In this document: in pieces, positions 14,104 to 22,180 of the stretch | How positions within the stretch are numbered: the stretch's first letter is position 1 | Layout of the letters: each line of letters begins with the position of its first letter | Source: Desulfovibrio sp. Marseille-P6017 | GTDB taxonomy: Bacteria; Bacillota_A; Clostridia; Peptostreptococcales; Peptostreptococcaceae | Assembly (NCBI GenBank): GCA_900604495.1 | Contig: UWOR01000023.1 | Span: 1 to 28,713 of the forward strand | Reading direction: 5' to 3' | DNA length: 28,713 nucleotides | Notes under the pieces: model-generated | Told to the model about the DNA's origin: nothing | The model's database searches: none | Seen by the model: only the letters and a program-made list of their open reading frames with translations | Translations under genes and position numbers: made by a program

Positions 14104-14129
14104 TAAGGAAGAATTATTTGGAGGATAAA

Positions 14130-15065
14130 ATGAAGAAAACAGTAAGAAAAGCAATAATACCAGCAGCAGGACTTGGAACAAGATTTTTACCCGCTACAAA
14201 ATCACAACCAAAGGAAATGCTACCAATAGTAGATAAACCAACTTTACAATATATAATAGAAGAAGCTATTGAATCTGGTATAGAAGAAATACTAATAGTT
14301 ACAGGAAGAAGTAAGAAAAGTATAGAAGATCATTTTGATAGAAGTGTTGAACTTGAGCTTGAACTTGAGCAAAAAGGTAAGAAGGAAATGCTTAAGATGG
14401 TTCAAGATATATCAAATATGGTAAATATACATTATATAAGACAAAAAGAGCCAAAGGGACTTGGACATGCTATACATTGTGCAAAGAGTTTTATAGGAGA
14501 TGAGCCATTTGCAGTACTTTTAGGTGATGATATAGTTGATGCAGAGGTTCCTTGCTTAAAGCAATTAATAAATACGTATGATGAGTATAAAACTAGTGTA
14601 CTTGGAGTACAAGAGGTTGCTAAGGAAGATACTAATAAGTATGGAATACTTGATGTTAAGCATATAGAAGACAGAGTATATAAGGTAAAGGATATGGTCG
14701 AAAAGCCAAATGTTGAGGATGCTCCTTCTAATATTGCTATTCTTGGAAGATATATAATAACTCCTGAGATATTTAATATTCTTGAAAATCAAGAACCAGG
14801 TAAGGGTGGAGAGATACAGTTAACTGATGCTCTTCAAACTTTAGCTACTAAGGAAGCTATATATGCTTATAATTTCGAAGGAAGAAGATATGATGTTGGA
14901 GATAAGTTAGGATTCTTAGAAGCGACTGTTGATTTTGCTTTAAAGAGACCAGAACTTAGAGATGATTTTATGGAGTTTTTAAAAATAAAAACTAATTTAT
15001 TAGAATCTACAAAAGAAGATAAAGAGATATTAAATGAAGTAGCATTTACATCAGAAAAATTATAA
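14130..15065 (+). CDS. galU: UTP-glucose-1-phosphate uridylyltransferase, first copy
   Basis: Makes UDP-glucose from UTP and glucose-1-P, feeding GalE and glucosyltransferases. The N-terminal nucleotide loop [20 protein letters not shown] is intact, followed by [23 protein letters not shown] with the metal aspartates, and the sugar-phosphate lysine in MVEKP. ATG 14130 (311 residues) is chosen because GGAGG at 14120-14124 is five bases upstream; the in-frame TTG at 14118 overlaps that site. Compared with the copy at 18550 it is nearly identical in protein but differs at many silent positions, and it carries about 20 extra C-terminal residues (from [10 protein letters not shown] onward). The second galE follows 14 bases after the stop. 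Confidence 0.92.
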   Translation: MKKTVRKAIIPAAGLGTRFLPATKSQPKEMLPIVDKPTLQYIIEEAIESGIEEILIVTGRSKKSIEDHFDRSVELELELEQKGKKEMLKMVQDISNMVNIHYIRQKEPKGLGHAIHCAKSFIGDEPFAVLLGDDIVDAEVPCLKQLINTYDEYKTSVLGVQEVAKEDTNKYGILDVKHIEDRVYKVKDMVEKPNVEDAPSNIAILGRYIITPEIFNILENQEPGKGGEIQLTDALQTLATKEAIYAYNFEGRRYDVGDKLGFLEATVDFALKRPELRDDFMEFLKIKTNLLESTKEDKEILNEVAFTSEKL

Positions 15066-15079
15066 AAGGAGAATGAAAT

Positions 15080-16066
15080 ATGAGTATATTAATAGTAGGT
15101 GGAGCAGGATATATAGGTTCGCATACAGTGAAATACTTCTTAGAAAAAAATGAAGATGTGATAATAGTTGATAACTTACTTACAGGTCATGAAGAAGCTT
15201 TATTAACTAATAAATTTTATAAGTGTGATATAAGAGATAAAGAAGCATTAGATAAAGTGTTCAAAGAAAATAATATAGAAGCTGTAATACATTTTGCTGC
15301 AAATTCATTAGTAGGTGAAAGTATGATAAAGCCATATGAATACTACCATAACAATGTGTATGGAATGATGTGCTTACTAGATGTTATGAAAGAAAATAAT
15401 GTTGATAAAATAGTATTCTCATCAACAGCAGCAACTTATGGTGAACCAAAGAATATACCAATCGTTGAAAGTGATGAAACTAACCCAACTAATACGTATG
15501 GAGAAACAAAGCTTGCAATGGAAAAAATGATGAAGTGGTTTGATAAAGCTTATAATACAAAGTATGTATCTCTTCGTTATTTTAATGCAGCTGGAGCTTA
15601 TTTTGATGGAAGCATAGGTGAAGATCATAAGACAGAGACTCATTTAATTCCATTAATACTTCAAGTTCCTCTAGGAAAGAGAAGTCATATAAGTATATTT
15701 GGAAATGATTATAATACTGAAGATGGTACATGTATAAGAGATTACATACATGTAATGGACTTAGCAAGCGCTCATTATTTAGCTCTTGAGTATTTAAGAA
15801 AAGGAAATGATAGTGATATATTTAACTTAGGGAATGGTAATGGATACTCTGTTAAAGAGGTTATAGACGTTGCTAGAAGAGTAACTGATTTTGATATACC
15901 TGCAGTTGAGGAGCCAAGAAGAGCTGGAGACCCAGCTATACTTATTGCATCTAGTGATAAGGCAAAAACTATTCTTGGATGGAAGCCTAAGTTTGACTCT
16001 TTAGAAAAAATAATAGTAGATGCCTGGAATTGGCATAGCAAAAATCCAGCAGGATTTACTAAATAA
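15080..16066 (+). CDS. galE: UDP-glucose 4-epimerase, second copy
   Basis: A 328-residue SDR-family epimerase of the same function class as the copy at 12478 but clearly diverged. It has the nucleotide loop VGGAGYIGS, Thr116 in place of Ser in FSSTAATYG, Tyr140 and Lys144 (YGETK), YFNAAGAYFDGSIGEDH, and the C-terminal GWKPKFDSLEKIIVDAWNWH. The Bacillus-type GalE shares the Thr and the shorter length. It is the third gene of a unit with the 13666 membrane protein and galU (AAAGGAG site, ATG 15080). The two copies may prefer different substrates (UDP-Glc/Gal against UDP-GlcNAc/GalNAc), which the sequence does not settle. Confidence 0.9.
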   Translation: MSILIVGGAGYIGSHTVKYFLEKNEDVIIVDNLLTGHEEALLTNKFYKCDIRDKEALDKVFKENNIEAVIHFAANSLVGESMIKPYEYYHNNVYGMMCLLDVMKENNVDKIVFSSTAATYGEPKNIPIVESDETNPTNTYGETKLAMEKMMKWFDKAYNTKYVSLRYFNAAGAYFDGSIGEDHKTETHLIPLILQVPLGKRSHISIFGNDYNTEDGTCIRDYIHVMDLASAHYLALEYLRKGNDSDIFNLGNGNGYSVKEVIDVARRVTDFDIPAVEEPRRAGDPAILIASSDKAKTILGWKPKFDSLEKIIVDAWNWHSKNPAGFTK

Positions 16067-16470
16067 GAATATTATACATGTATTGATATGCTCTCTTTAT
16101 AGTAGGTAGTTAAAATAATAAAAACTGTTATTATGTAATGAATGTACATTATTTATCAAGGTAGTATAATAAATACCCTTAAAAGTAATATTGTATATGT
16201 ATAAGATTTATTTACGAGATTTATGTATTAATAATGAATTTTCTAAAGTAAATATAGATCTTACTAAGTATTCTAAGCATAATATAAAATTTAAATAGGG
16301 GTTATTATAGCTTAATAATAAGCGTGGAAATACACATAGGGTAGGGGCATTAAGTTTTATATACAAAATATAGTAATACTTAATTAGTAATTGACTAATA
16401 TTGATAGAAAATGATGCTAGTGGTATAATTTTACAGTATTAAAAAGTATACTATAAAAAGGTGAGTAAAT
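16067..16470. other. 404-base gene-free region with one promoter
   Basis: No open frame with a ribosome binding site was found. An AT-rich first half is followed by a less AT-rich, G-rich patch (about 16296-16350, containing GGGGTTATTATAGC and GGGTAGGGGC) that matches no riboswitch or small RNA I know. The promoter of the LCP gene lies at the right end. No clear terminator for galE was seen. Confidence 0.5.
16401..16429 (+). promoter_or_regulatory. Strong sigma-A promoter of the LCP gene
   Basis: TTGATA (16401-16406), 17 bases, TATAAT (16424-16429), with an extended -10 TGG directly before it. Transcription should start near 16436, about 35 bases before the ATG. Confidence 0.8.
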
Positions 16471-17448
16471 ATGAAAAAATTAAAGAAAATACTATTAGCA
16501 TTATTAGGAATAATTTTAGTAGGGGGAATATCTGTATTTGGAATTGTGTATTTTAATTTAAATAAAATATACGAAAAGGATAATACTACAAAGGTTGATG
16601 CAGCAGAAAGAGAAGAAAGTGAAGAAGGAACTATCGTTGAAGGAGTAACAAACATATTATTAGTAGGAACTGATGGTGCAAACATAGAAAAAACTAACAG
16701 ATCGGACTCTGTAATGTTAGTAACAATAGATACTAATAATAAAGATATAAAAATAAGCTCTATAGCAAGAGATACTTATGTTGATATACCAGGGCATTCA
16801 ACTGAAAAATTAACTCATGCCTATGCATATGGAGGAATTGATTTATTACGAGAAGTATTTGAAGTAAACTTTGATATAAAAATCGATAAGTACATAGCAG
16901 TTAACTTTGTCTCATTTATGGATATAATAGATGAAATCGGTGGGGTCGAAGTTAATGTAGAAGAAAAAGATGTAGCAGAAGTTAATAAATATATTGATGC
17001 TTGTTACGACTATTACTATGATAGAAAAGATGAAATAGAAAAAGAATACGTAAAAGAATCAGGAAAACAAAGATTAAATGGGTATCAAGCACTTGCATTC
17101 AGTAGAATAAGATACACAGACAGTGCTTATGCAAGAGACAATAGACATAGAGAAGTTGCAGAAAGTGTATACAAAGAATTTTTAAACAGCGAAACTAACG
17201 AATATAAAAGAGCAGCAGAAATAATTTTAGAAAATACTAAAACAAATATAAGTCCTATGGAAATGATAAACTTAGGATTTACAGCTCTTAAAATAAATGA
17301 CACTAACATAGACCAATTCCAATTCCCACTTGCAGAGTACAGAAATGGTCATATTGTAAGTAAGCAAAAAGGTTGGGTTATAGAATGGGAAAAAGAACCT
17401 AACTTAAAAGCTTGGCATGAGTTTATATACGGTAAAAGTGAAGAATAG
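16471..17448 (+). CDS. LytR-CpsA-Psr (LCP) family wall polysaccharide ligase
   Basis: LCP proteins move undecaprenyl-pyrophosphate-linked glycopolymers onto peptidoglycan at the outer membrane face. This 325-residue protein has a short cytoplasmic N-terminus, one membrane segment (about residues 7-29) and a linker. The LCP domain follows: NILLVGTDG, the RSDSVMLVTID segment with its acidic residue, SIARDTYVDIP with the conserved arginine, EKLTHAYAYGG, IDEIGGVEVNV, and LNGYQALAFSRIRYTDSAYARDNRH with further key arginines. All expected catalytic regions are present. It stands alone between its own promoter and a large bidirectional hairpin. In C. difficile, LCP genes sit beside the PSII polysaccharide locus, and the setting here is similar. 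Confidence 0.92.
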   Translation: MKKLKKILLALLGIILVGGISVFGIVYFNLNKIYEKDNTTKVDAAEREESEEGTIVEGVTNILLVGTDGANIEKTNRSDSVMLVTIDTNNKDIKISSIARDTYVDIPGHSTEKLTHAYAYGGIDLLREVFEVNFDIKIDKYIAVNFVSFMDIIDEIGGVEVNVEEKDVAEVNKYIDACYDYYYDRKDEIEKEYVKESGKQRLNGYQALAFSRIRYTDSAYARDNRHREVAESVYKEFLNSETNEYKRAAEIILENTKTNISPMEMINLGFTALKINDTNIDQFQFPLAEYRNGHIVSKQKGWVIEWEKEPNLKAWHEFIYGKSEE

Positions 17449-17490
17449 ATTATATATACATAGACATATAAGGTAGGCTAAGGCCTATTT

Positions 17491-17512
17491 ATAATCTAGC
17501 TTCGCTGATTAT
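17491..17512 (+). terminator. Small hairpin after the LCP gene
   Basis: ATAATC and GATTAT arms enclose AGC-TTC-GCT, a compact stem 43 bases after the LCP stop. It lacks a T-tract, so it may add to the larger hairpin that follows or protect the mRNA 3' end. Confidence 0.35.
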
Positions 17513-17533
17513 AGTAAAAAAGAATTAAACAAA

Positions 17534-17620
17534 AAGTGGCATAAGTGAAAAAATCTATTAGTTATTTGCAATGTTTTTCAATTGCTTGACTAATAGATTT
17601 TTCACTATGACACTTGTTTT
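17534..17620. terminator. Very long bidirectional hairpin between the LCP gene and the YvrJ trio
   Basis: Arms 17534-17561 and 17590-17615 form about 25 base pairs with one mismatch and two single-base bulges (17543 and 17553). A shorter inner stem (GCAAT with ATTGC) continues toward the loop. T-tracts lie on the far side in both directions (17617-17621 on plus; the complement of 17530-17535 on minus). It separates convergent units and is much longer than the other terminators here. Confidence 0.7.
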
Positions 17621-17627
17621 TCGACTT

Positions 17628-17777
17628 TTACTTATTAAAAGTAAGCAAAGCCTTAGATAATTCATTTATACTATCAGACAAGCATTGAAGTTTTCCTTCT
17701 ATCCTTACTAAAAGATATATAGATAAGGCTATAGGAAATCCAACATTACTTATGACAGATAAAAATTCACCATCCAT
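17628..17777 (-). CDS. YvrJ family small protein
   Basis: A 49-residue protein with start ATG at 17777 and stop at 17628-17630, and an AAGGA site upstream of the start. Its middle, SNVGFPIALSIYLLVRIEGK, is the characteristic YvrJ stretch: one membrane segment ending in a conserved Arg/Glu. A helical polar tail, SINELSKALLTF, follows. It is the third gene of a minus-strand operon, ten bases after the DUF2922 stop. Function is unknown for the family. The length is normal. The hairpin beginning eight bases after the stop is the likely terminator. Confidence 0.85.
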   Translation of the reverse strand: MDGEFLSVISNVGFPIALSIYLLVRIEGKLQCLSDSINELSKALLTFNK

Positions 17778-17787
17778 AATTTAGTCC

Positions 17788-18015
17788 TTATGCCTGAAGG
17801 TTATATTCAGTAGTTTCAGTTTGAACTACTTTAGCTTTAACAGCTTCTTTTAAATCAACCTCACCAGGACAGAATATATTCTTTTCAAGTATTAAGTTCA
17901 TAGCCTCAATAACATCATCCTCACTTAAATTTGACCTAGGATCATCAATTGTAAAGTTAACATTTTTATCTCCCTCAGATTTAAAAGTCATTATTAATTT
18001 TAAAGTACTATCCAT
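17788..18015 (-). CDS. DUF2922 family small protein
   Basis: A 75-residue soluble protein starting at ATG 18015 behind a GGGAGGT site. The pattern LKLIMTFKSEGDKNVNFTID followed by LSEDDVIEAMNLIL is the DUF2922 signature: a beta-rich N-terminal half, then a helix. No enzymatic motif is visible. It is the middle gene of the DUF1659-DUF2922-YvrJ operon that is widespread in Firmicutes, with no established role. Strong ribosome binding sites on all three suggest good expression. Confidence 0.85.
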   Translation of the reverse strand: MDSTLKLIMTFKSEGDKNVNFTIDDPRSNLSEDDVIEAMNLILEKNIFCPGEVDLKEAVKAKVVQTETTEYNLQA

Positions 18016-18052
18016 AATAAATTACCTCCCAAATTTTATTTTTTATTTTTAT

Positions 18053-18271
18053 TTATTCAGATATTGATGTATAGTCTATTTTTACAATGTTATATAAGTC
18101 ATGTTTTTGAAGTCCACCAAAAGCATTTGCAACTGCTAGCACATCTTCTGGAGAAGCATCTTCTTTTAAGTTAGAGAAAGTTTTACTACCTGTTATCTCC
18201 TTTCCATCTGTACCAAGTCCTTTATTAAATTGTAGTTTTAATGATGAAGCACTTTTCATTTCTGTAGCCAT
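18053..18271 (-). CDS. DUF1659 family small protein
   Basis: A 72-residue protein from ATG 18271, behind a near-perfect AAGGAGGT site. It shows the DUF1659 pattern: LKLQFNKGLGTDGKEITGSK, then TFSNLKEDASPEDVLAVANA, ending with a hydrophobic/acidic tail. Like DUF2922, it begins with a beta hairpin and ends with a helix, and the two may be distant relatives that pair with each other (inference). It is the first gene of the operon. The promoter must lie in 18272-18400, but no strong box is obvious. Confidence 0.85.
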   Translation of the reverse strand: MATEMKSASSLKLQFNKGLGTDGKEITGSKTFSNLKEDASPEDVLAVANAFGGLQKHDLYNIVKIDYTSISE

Positions 18272-18455
18272 AATGTTTACCTCCTTAAATTTTTTATAAG
18301 GTTTGTCCCTTATTTAATTAAATAGTACCAGGATAAATTTACATGTAGTTAGAACTAATGTTAGTAATTTATATGAGTAATATAAAAATCCCATTAATTT
18401 TTGTGATTAATAAGATCTATTTAATCAATTTTATATATCATAAATTAAATAACTT

Positions 18456-18464
18456 TGTTATAAT
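18456..18464 (+). promoter_or_regulatory. Extended -10 promoter for galU (second copy) and pgm
   Basis: TGTTATAAT (18456-18464) is a full extended -10 element. No convincing -35 was found. It lies about 85 bases before the galU ATG, with a long leader containing the short inverted repeat CTAATA...TATTAG. Confidence 0.5.
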
Positions 18465-18549
18465 ATAGGAGTTTATAAGAGTATAGCGGGAGTATCTAAT
18501 AAATAAAATATTAGTTAATTATATAATAAATGATTATTTGGAGGATAAA

Positions 18550-19425
18550 ATGAATAAAAAAGTCAGAAAAGCCATAATACCAGCTGCAGGATTAGGGACA
18601 AGATTCCTTCCAGCTACAAAGTCACAACCAAAAGAAATGTTACCAATAGTAGATAAGCCTACTTTACAATATATAATAGAAGAGGCTATAGAATCTGGAA
18701 TAGAAGAGATTTTAATAGTTACAGGAAGAAGTAAAAAAAGTATAGAAGATCACTTTGATAGATCAGTAGAATTAGAACTTGAACTTGAACAAAAAGGAAA
18801 GACTGAAATGTTAAAAATGGTTCAAGATATATCTAATATGGTTAATATACATTATATAAGACAAAAAGAGCCAAAGGGATTAGGACATGCTATACATTGT
18901 GCTAAAAGTTTTATAGGTGATGAGCCATTTGCAGTACTTTTAGGTGATGACATAGTAGATGCAGAAGTTCCTTGTTTAAAACAATTAATAGATACTTATG
19001 ATGAATACAAAACAACAGTTTTAGGTGTTCAAGAAGTAGAAAGAGAAAACACTAACAAATATGGAATACTAGATGTTAAGCATATAGAAAATAGAGTATA
19101 TAAAGTAAAAGACATGGTGGAAAAACCAAATATAGAAGATGCACCATCTAATATAGCTATACTTGGAAGGTATATAATAACTCCTGAAATATTTAATATA
19201 CTTGAAAATCAGGAGCCAGGTAAAGGTGGAGAAATACAACTTACAGATGCTCTTCAAACTTTAGCGACTAAAGAAGCTATATATGCATATAACTTTGAAG
19301 GTAGAAGATATGATGTTGGAGATAAATTAGGGTTCTTAGAAGCAACTGTTGATTTTGCTCTTAAGAGACCAGAACTTAGAGATGATTTTATAGAGTTTTT
19401 AAAAACTAAGGCAACTAGCAAGTAG
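18550..19425 (+). CDS. galU: UTP-glucose-1-phosphate uridylyltransferase, second copy
   Basis: A 291-residue GalU with the same motifs as the copy at 14130 ([41 protein letters not shown]). Over the shared length the proteins differ at only about a dozen positions, while the DNA differs at many third codon positions, so the pair is not a very recent duplication. The leader before the ATG (TTATTTGGAGGATAAAATGA) is identical in the two. ATG 18550 is chosen over the in-frame TTG at 18538, which overlaps the GGAGG site. This copy lacks the extra C-terminal tail. It is followed by the phosphoglucomutase gene, the enzyme that supplies its substrate. Confidence 0.92.
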   Translation: MNKKVRKAIIPAAGLGTRFLPATKSQPKEMLPIVDKPTLQYIIEEAIESGIEEILIVTGRSKKSIEDHFDRSVELELELEQKGKTEMLKMVQDISNMVNIHYIRQKEPKGLGHAIHCAKSFIGDEPFAVLLGDDIVDAEVPCLKQLIDTYDEYKTTVLGVQEVERENTNKYGILDVKHIENRVYKVKDMVEKPNIEDAPSNIAILGRYIITPEIFNILENQEPGKGGEIQLTDALQTLATKEAIYAYNFEGRRYDVGDKLGFLEATVDFALKRPELRDDFIEFLKTKATSK

Positions 19426-19440
19426 AAAGGTTATAAAATT

Positions 19441-21144
19441 ATGGAATACATGAAACAGTATGAAGAATGGTTAAGTAATCAATACTTCGATGAGGATACT
19501 AAGCAAGAACTTAGAAATATTATAAATGATAAAAAAGAAATAGAAGATAGATTTTATAAAAATTTAGAATTTGGAACAGCGGGATTAAGAGGTGTTATAG
19601 CTGCTGGTACGAATAGAATAAATATATATACAGTAAGAAGAGCAACTTTTGGATTAGCAAATTATATATTAAAAAATACTAGTAAAGAAGATGCTAATAG
19701 AGGTGTGGTTATAGCACATGATAATAGACATATGTCTAGAGAGTTTTGTATAGAAACAGCAAACACATTAGCTGCATGTGGCATAAAAGCGTATATATTC
19801 GATAGCTTGAGAACTACGCCAGAATTATCATTTGCAGTTAGAAGTTTAAACTGTATAGCAGGTGTAGTAATAACTGCCAGTCACAATCCTCCAGAGTACA
19901 ATGGATATAAAGTATACTGGGAAGATGGAGCTCAAGTTATGCCTCATATAGCTGATGCAATAACTAATGAAATAAATAGCATAGAAGATTATAGTTTAAT
20001 ACCAACTATAAATGAAGAAAATAAATCTCTAATAGTAATGTTGGATGAAATACAAGATACTAATTTTATAGAAGCTGTAAAGTCTCAAGTTATAAGACAA
20101 GATGTAATAACTAATGTAGGGAAAGAATTTAAAATAGTATATACTCCTTTATGTGGAACTGGAAATGTTCCAATAAGAAGAGCATTAAAAGAGGTTGGAT
20201 TTGAAAACATAATTGTAGTTGAAGAAGAAGAACAACCTGATTCAAATTTTGCAGGTATAGAATATCCTAATCCAGAGGAAGCTAAAGCTTTAAATAGAGG
20301 AATTCAATTAGCTAAAGAAAATGAGTCAGATTTGGTTATAGCCACAGATCCAGACTGCGATAGAGTAGGTATAGCTGTTAGAACTTCTTTAGGAGAATAT
20401 GAGCTGCTTACAGGAAATCAAATAGGTGGAATGTTAACTAACTATATAATAGAAGGTCTAAAGGAAACCAATAAACTTAAAGATGATTCTGTATTAATAA
20501 AAACTATAGTTACTTCAGAGTTTGGAGCTGATATAGCTAGAGAAAATGATATAGAAGTTATGAATGTACTTACAGGATTTAAGTTTATAGGTGAAAAAAT
20601 AAAATCATTTGAAGAAACAAATAAAAATTCATATTTATTTGGATACGAGGAGAGCTATGGTTATTTAGTAGGAACTCATGCTAGAGATAAAGATGGGGTT
20701 GTAGCTGCAATTTTAATTTCTGAGATGGCAGCATATTATTATTCTAAAGGTATGAGTTTATATGAAGGTTTACAAGAGTTATATAAAAAATATGGATATT
20801 TTAAAGAAAAAACTATATCTTTAACATTAAAAGGAATAGATGGTTTAGCTAAAATACAAGAGATTATAAAATACTTTAGAGAAAATGAAATTGATGAAGT
20901 AAATAATGTATCTATAATAGAAAAGAAAGATTATAAAGATGGCATAGATGGACTTCCAAAATCTAATGTGCTGAAATATTTCTTAAATGATGGTTCTTGG
21001 ATAGCAATTAGACCATCTGGAACAGAACCTAAGCTTAAGTTTTATATAGCTGTAAAAGGAAATGATGAAGACGAATCTGATAGCAAGATAAATGGGATTG
21101 AAGATTCTATAAATAAAATATTAAATAAAATTGGGATAATTTAG
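19441..21144 (+). CDS. pgcA: Alpha-phosphoglucomutase (phospho-sugar mutase, PgcA type)
   Basis: Interconverts glucose-6-P and glucose-1-P, the entry step to UDP-glucose and dTDP-rhamnose. At 567 residues it has the four-domain mutase layout: GTAGLRGVI near the N-terminus; the phosphoserine loop TASHNPP with Ser147; the magnesium loop TDPDCDRVG with Asp303, Asp305 and Asp307; the sugar-binding GYEESYGYL; and the phosphate-binding RPSGTEPKLKFY near the end. All catalytic residues are present. A modest AAAGG site precedes ATG 19441, 15 bases after galU, so the two form one operon. A strong terminator follows. A phosphomannomutase side activity is possible for this family. Confidence 0.92.
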   Translation: MEYMKQYEEWLSNQYFDEDTKQELRNIINDKKEIEDRFYKNLEFGTAGLRGVIAAGTNRINIYTVRRATFGLANYILKNTSKEDANRGVVIAHDNRHMSREFCIETANTLAACGIKAYIFDSLRTTPELSFAVRSLNCIAGVVITASHNPPEYNGYKVYWEDGAQVMPHIADAITNEINSIEDYSLIPTINEENKSLIVMLDEIQDTNFIEAVKSQVIRQDVITNVGKEFKIVYTPLCGTGNVPIRRALKEVGFENIIVVEEEEQPDSNFAGIEYPNPEEAKALNRGIQLAKENESDLVIATDPDCDRVGIAVRTSLGEYELLTGNQIGGMLTNYIIEGLKETNKLKDDSVLIKTIVTSEFGADIARENDIEVMNVLTGFKFIGEKIKSFEETNKNSYLFGYEESYGYLVGTHARDKDGVVAAILISEMAAYYYSKGMSLYEGLQELYKKYGYFKEKTISLTLKGIDGLAKIQEIIKYFRENEIDEVNNVSIIEKKDYKDGIDGLPKSNVLKYFLNDGSWIAIRPSGTEPKLKFYIAVKGNDEDESDSKINGIEDSINKILNKIGII

Positions 21145-21148
21145 TAAA

Positions 21149-21192
21149 ATAGTAAGAAGGGTTATAAAATAATCCTTTTTACTATTTTTTTT
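21149..21192 (+). terminator. Rho-independent terminator after pgcA
   Basis: Sixteen paired bases (21149-21164 with 21170-21185, including two G-T pairs), a five-base loop, then a run of eight T residues. Confidence 0.9.
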
Positions 21193-21358
21193 ATTTTTTT
21201 ACTATGTAAAACAAGGTAAGAGTGAAATTAAATACATAGTAAATTAAAAGCTTATCGGGAAATTTATATATAGTACATTATTTAAATTTTTAAATAATAT
21301 TTTTACAAATTTTAGACATCAGATTTTGAGTGAAAAAAGTGAATAATATCTAAAAATA

Positions 21359-21387
21359 TTGATATTATGTCGAATATGAATTATAAT
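21359..21387 (+). promoter_or_regulatory. Promoter of the priming sugar transferase with an internal TGTCGAA site
   Basis: TTGATA (21359-21364), 17 bases, TATAAT (21382-21387). In the spacer at 21368-21374 is TGTCGAA, an exact match to the Spo0A-box core; binding there would block polymerase. The predicted start is about 70 bases before the ATG at 21466. Confidence 0.65.
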
Positions 21388-21465
21388 AAAATGTATTAAA
21401 ATTTTATGATTATTCATAGAATGCATATTATATAGGGCGTGTAATTGAAAATAGGAGGATAATTA

Positions 21466-22158
21466 ATGGTGGAAAAAAAGATTTATGCAGAATGTGTGAA
21501 GAATTCTAATTTATACTTTTCAACAATAGAAGATAATATAAACAAGAGCTTTATTTATAATTTTATAAAGAGAACTATAGATATAGTAGGTTCGTTATTA
21601 GGTATAGTTATATTATCGCCAATATTTTTAATAGTTGCACTAGCTATAAAAATAGAAGATCCAAAGGGAAGTATAATATTTGGGCATAAGAGAGTTGGAT
21701 TAAATGGAAAACAATTTAAATGTTGGAAGTTTAGATCTATGGTGCATAATGCTGAAGAAGTATTAAAAACATTAAGTCCAGAGCAAAAGAAAGAATATAG
21801 TGAAACGTTTAAACTTAAAAATGATCCTAGAATAACAAAGGTAGGAAACTTTATAAGAAAAACTAGTTTAGATGAATTACCACAGCTTTTTAACATACTT
21901 AAAGGTGAAATGAGTATAGTGGGACCTAGACCTATAGTAACAAAGGAATTAGATTTTTACGGAGAATATGCAGGGTATTTTATGAGTATAAAGCCTGGCT
22001 TAACTGGATTATGGCAAGTAAGTGGTAGAAGTGATACAACTTATGATGAAAGAGTTGAGTTAGATATGGAATATATAATTAGAAGAAATACCTTATTAGA
22101 TATATATATAATATTTATGACAGCAATAAAAGTGGTTAAAAGAGAAGGTGCTAGGTAA
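21466..22158 (+). CDS. Undecaprenyl-phosphate sugar phosphotransferase (priming transferase)
   Basis: Starts a polysaccharide repeat unit by moving a sugar-1-phosphate from a nucleotide sugar onto undecaprenyl phosphate at the inner membrane face. This 230-residue protein has one N-terminal membrane hairpin/helix (about residues 32-56) and the bacterial sugar transferase domain: KCWKFRSMV, KNDPRITKVGNFIRKTSLDE, LPQLFNILKGEMSIVGPRP, and KPGLTGLWQVSGRSD. It is the short, single-membrane-domain kind (PglC-like core) rather than the five-span WcaJ kind. GGAGG lies upstream of ATG 21466. It heads a unit with the GT2 gene; together with galU/galE the first sugar may be glucose or galactose, but N-acetylated sugars are equally possible. 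Confidence 0.9.
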   Translation: MVEKKIYAECVKNSNLYFSTIEDNINKSFIYNFIKRTIDIVGSLLGIVILSPIFLIVALAIKIEDPKGSIIFGHKRVGLNGKQFKCWKFRSMVHNAEEVLKTLSPEQKKEYSETFKLKNDPRITKVGNFIRKTSLDELPQLFNILKGEMSIVGPRPIVTKELDFYGEYAGYFMSIKPGLTGLWQVSGRSDTTYDERVELDMEYIIRRNTLLDIYIIFMTAIKVVKREGAR

Positions 22159-22180
22159 AAGCATAAAAGAGGTGAAAAGT

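Larger units (their letters stand above)
21145..21465. other. 321-base intergenic region: terminator, then promoter with a Spo0A-box-like site
   Basis: The left end carries the pgcA terminator (21149-21192). The middle is AT-rich without recognisable structure. The right end carries the promoter of the priming transferase (21359-21387). No small gene was found on either strand. Confidence 0.6.

Noticed and set aside
14118..14129. TTG at 14118 (and the matching TTG at 18538) as starts of the two galU genes
   Set aside because: Both overlap the GGAGG site that is correctly spaced for the ATG 12 bases later; the family N-terminus also fits the ATG.
22148..22180. GTG at 22148 as the start of the GT2 enzyme
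   Set aside because: It lies inside the upstream gene without a binding site, while TTG 22181 follows GAGGTG at six bases and gives the standard N-terminus.
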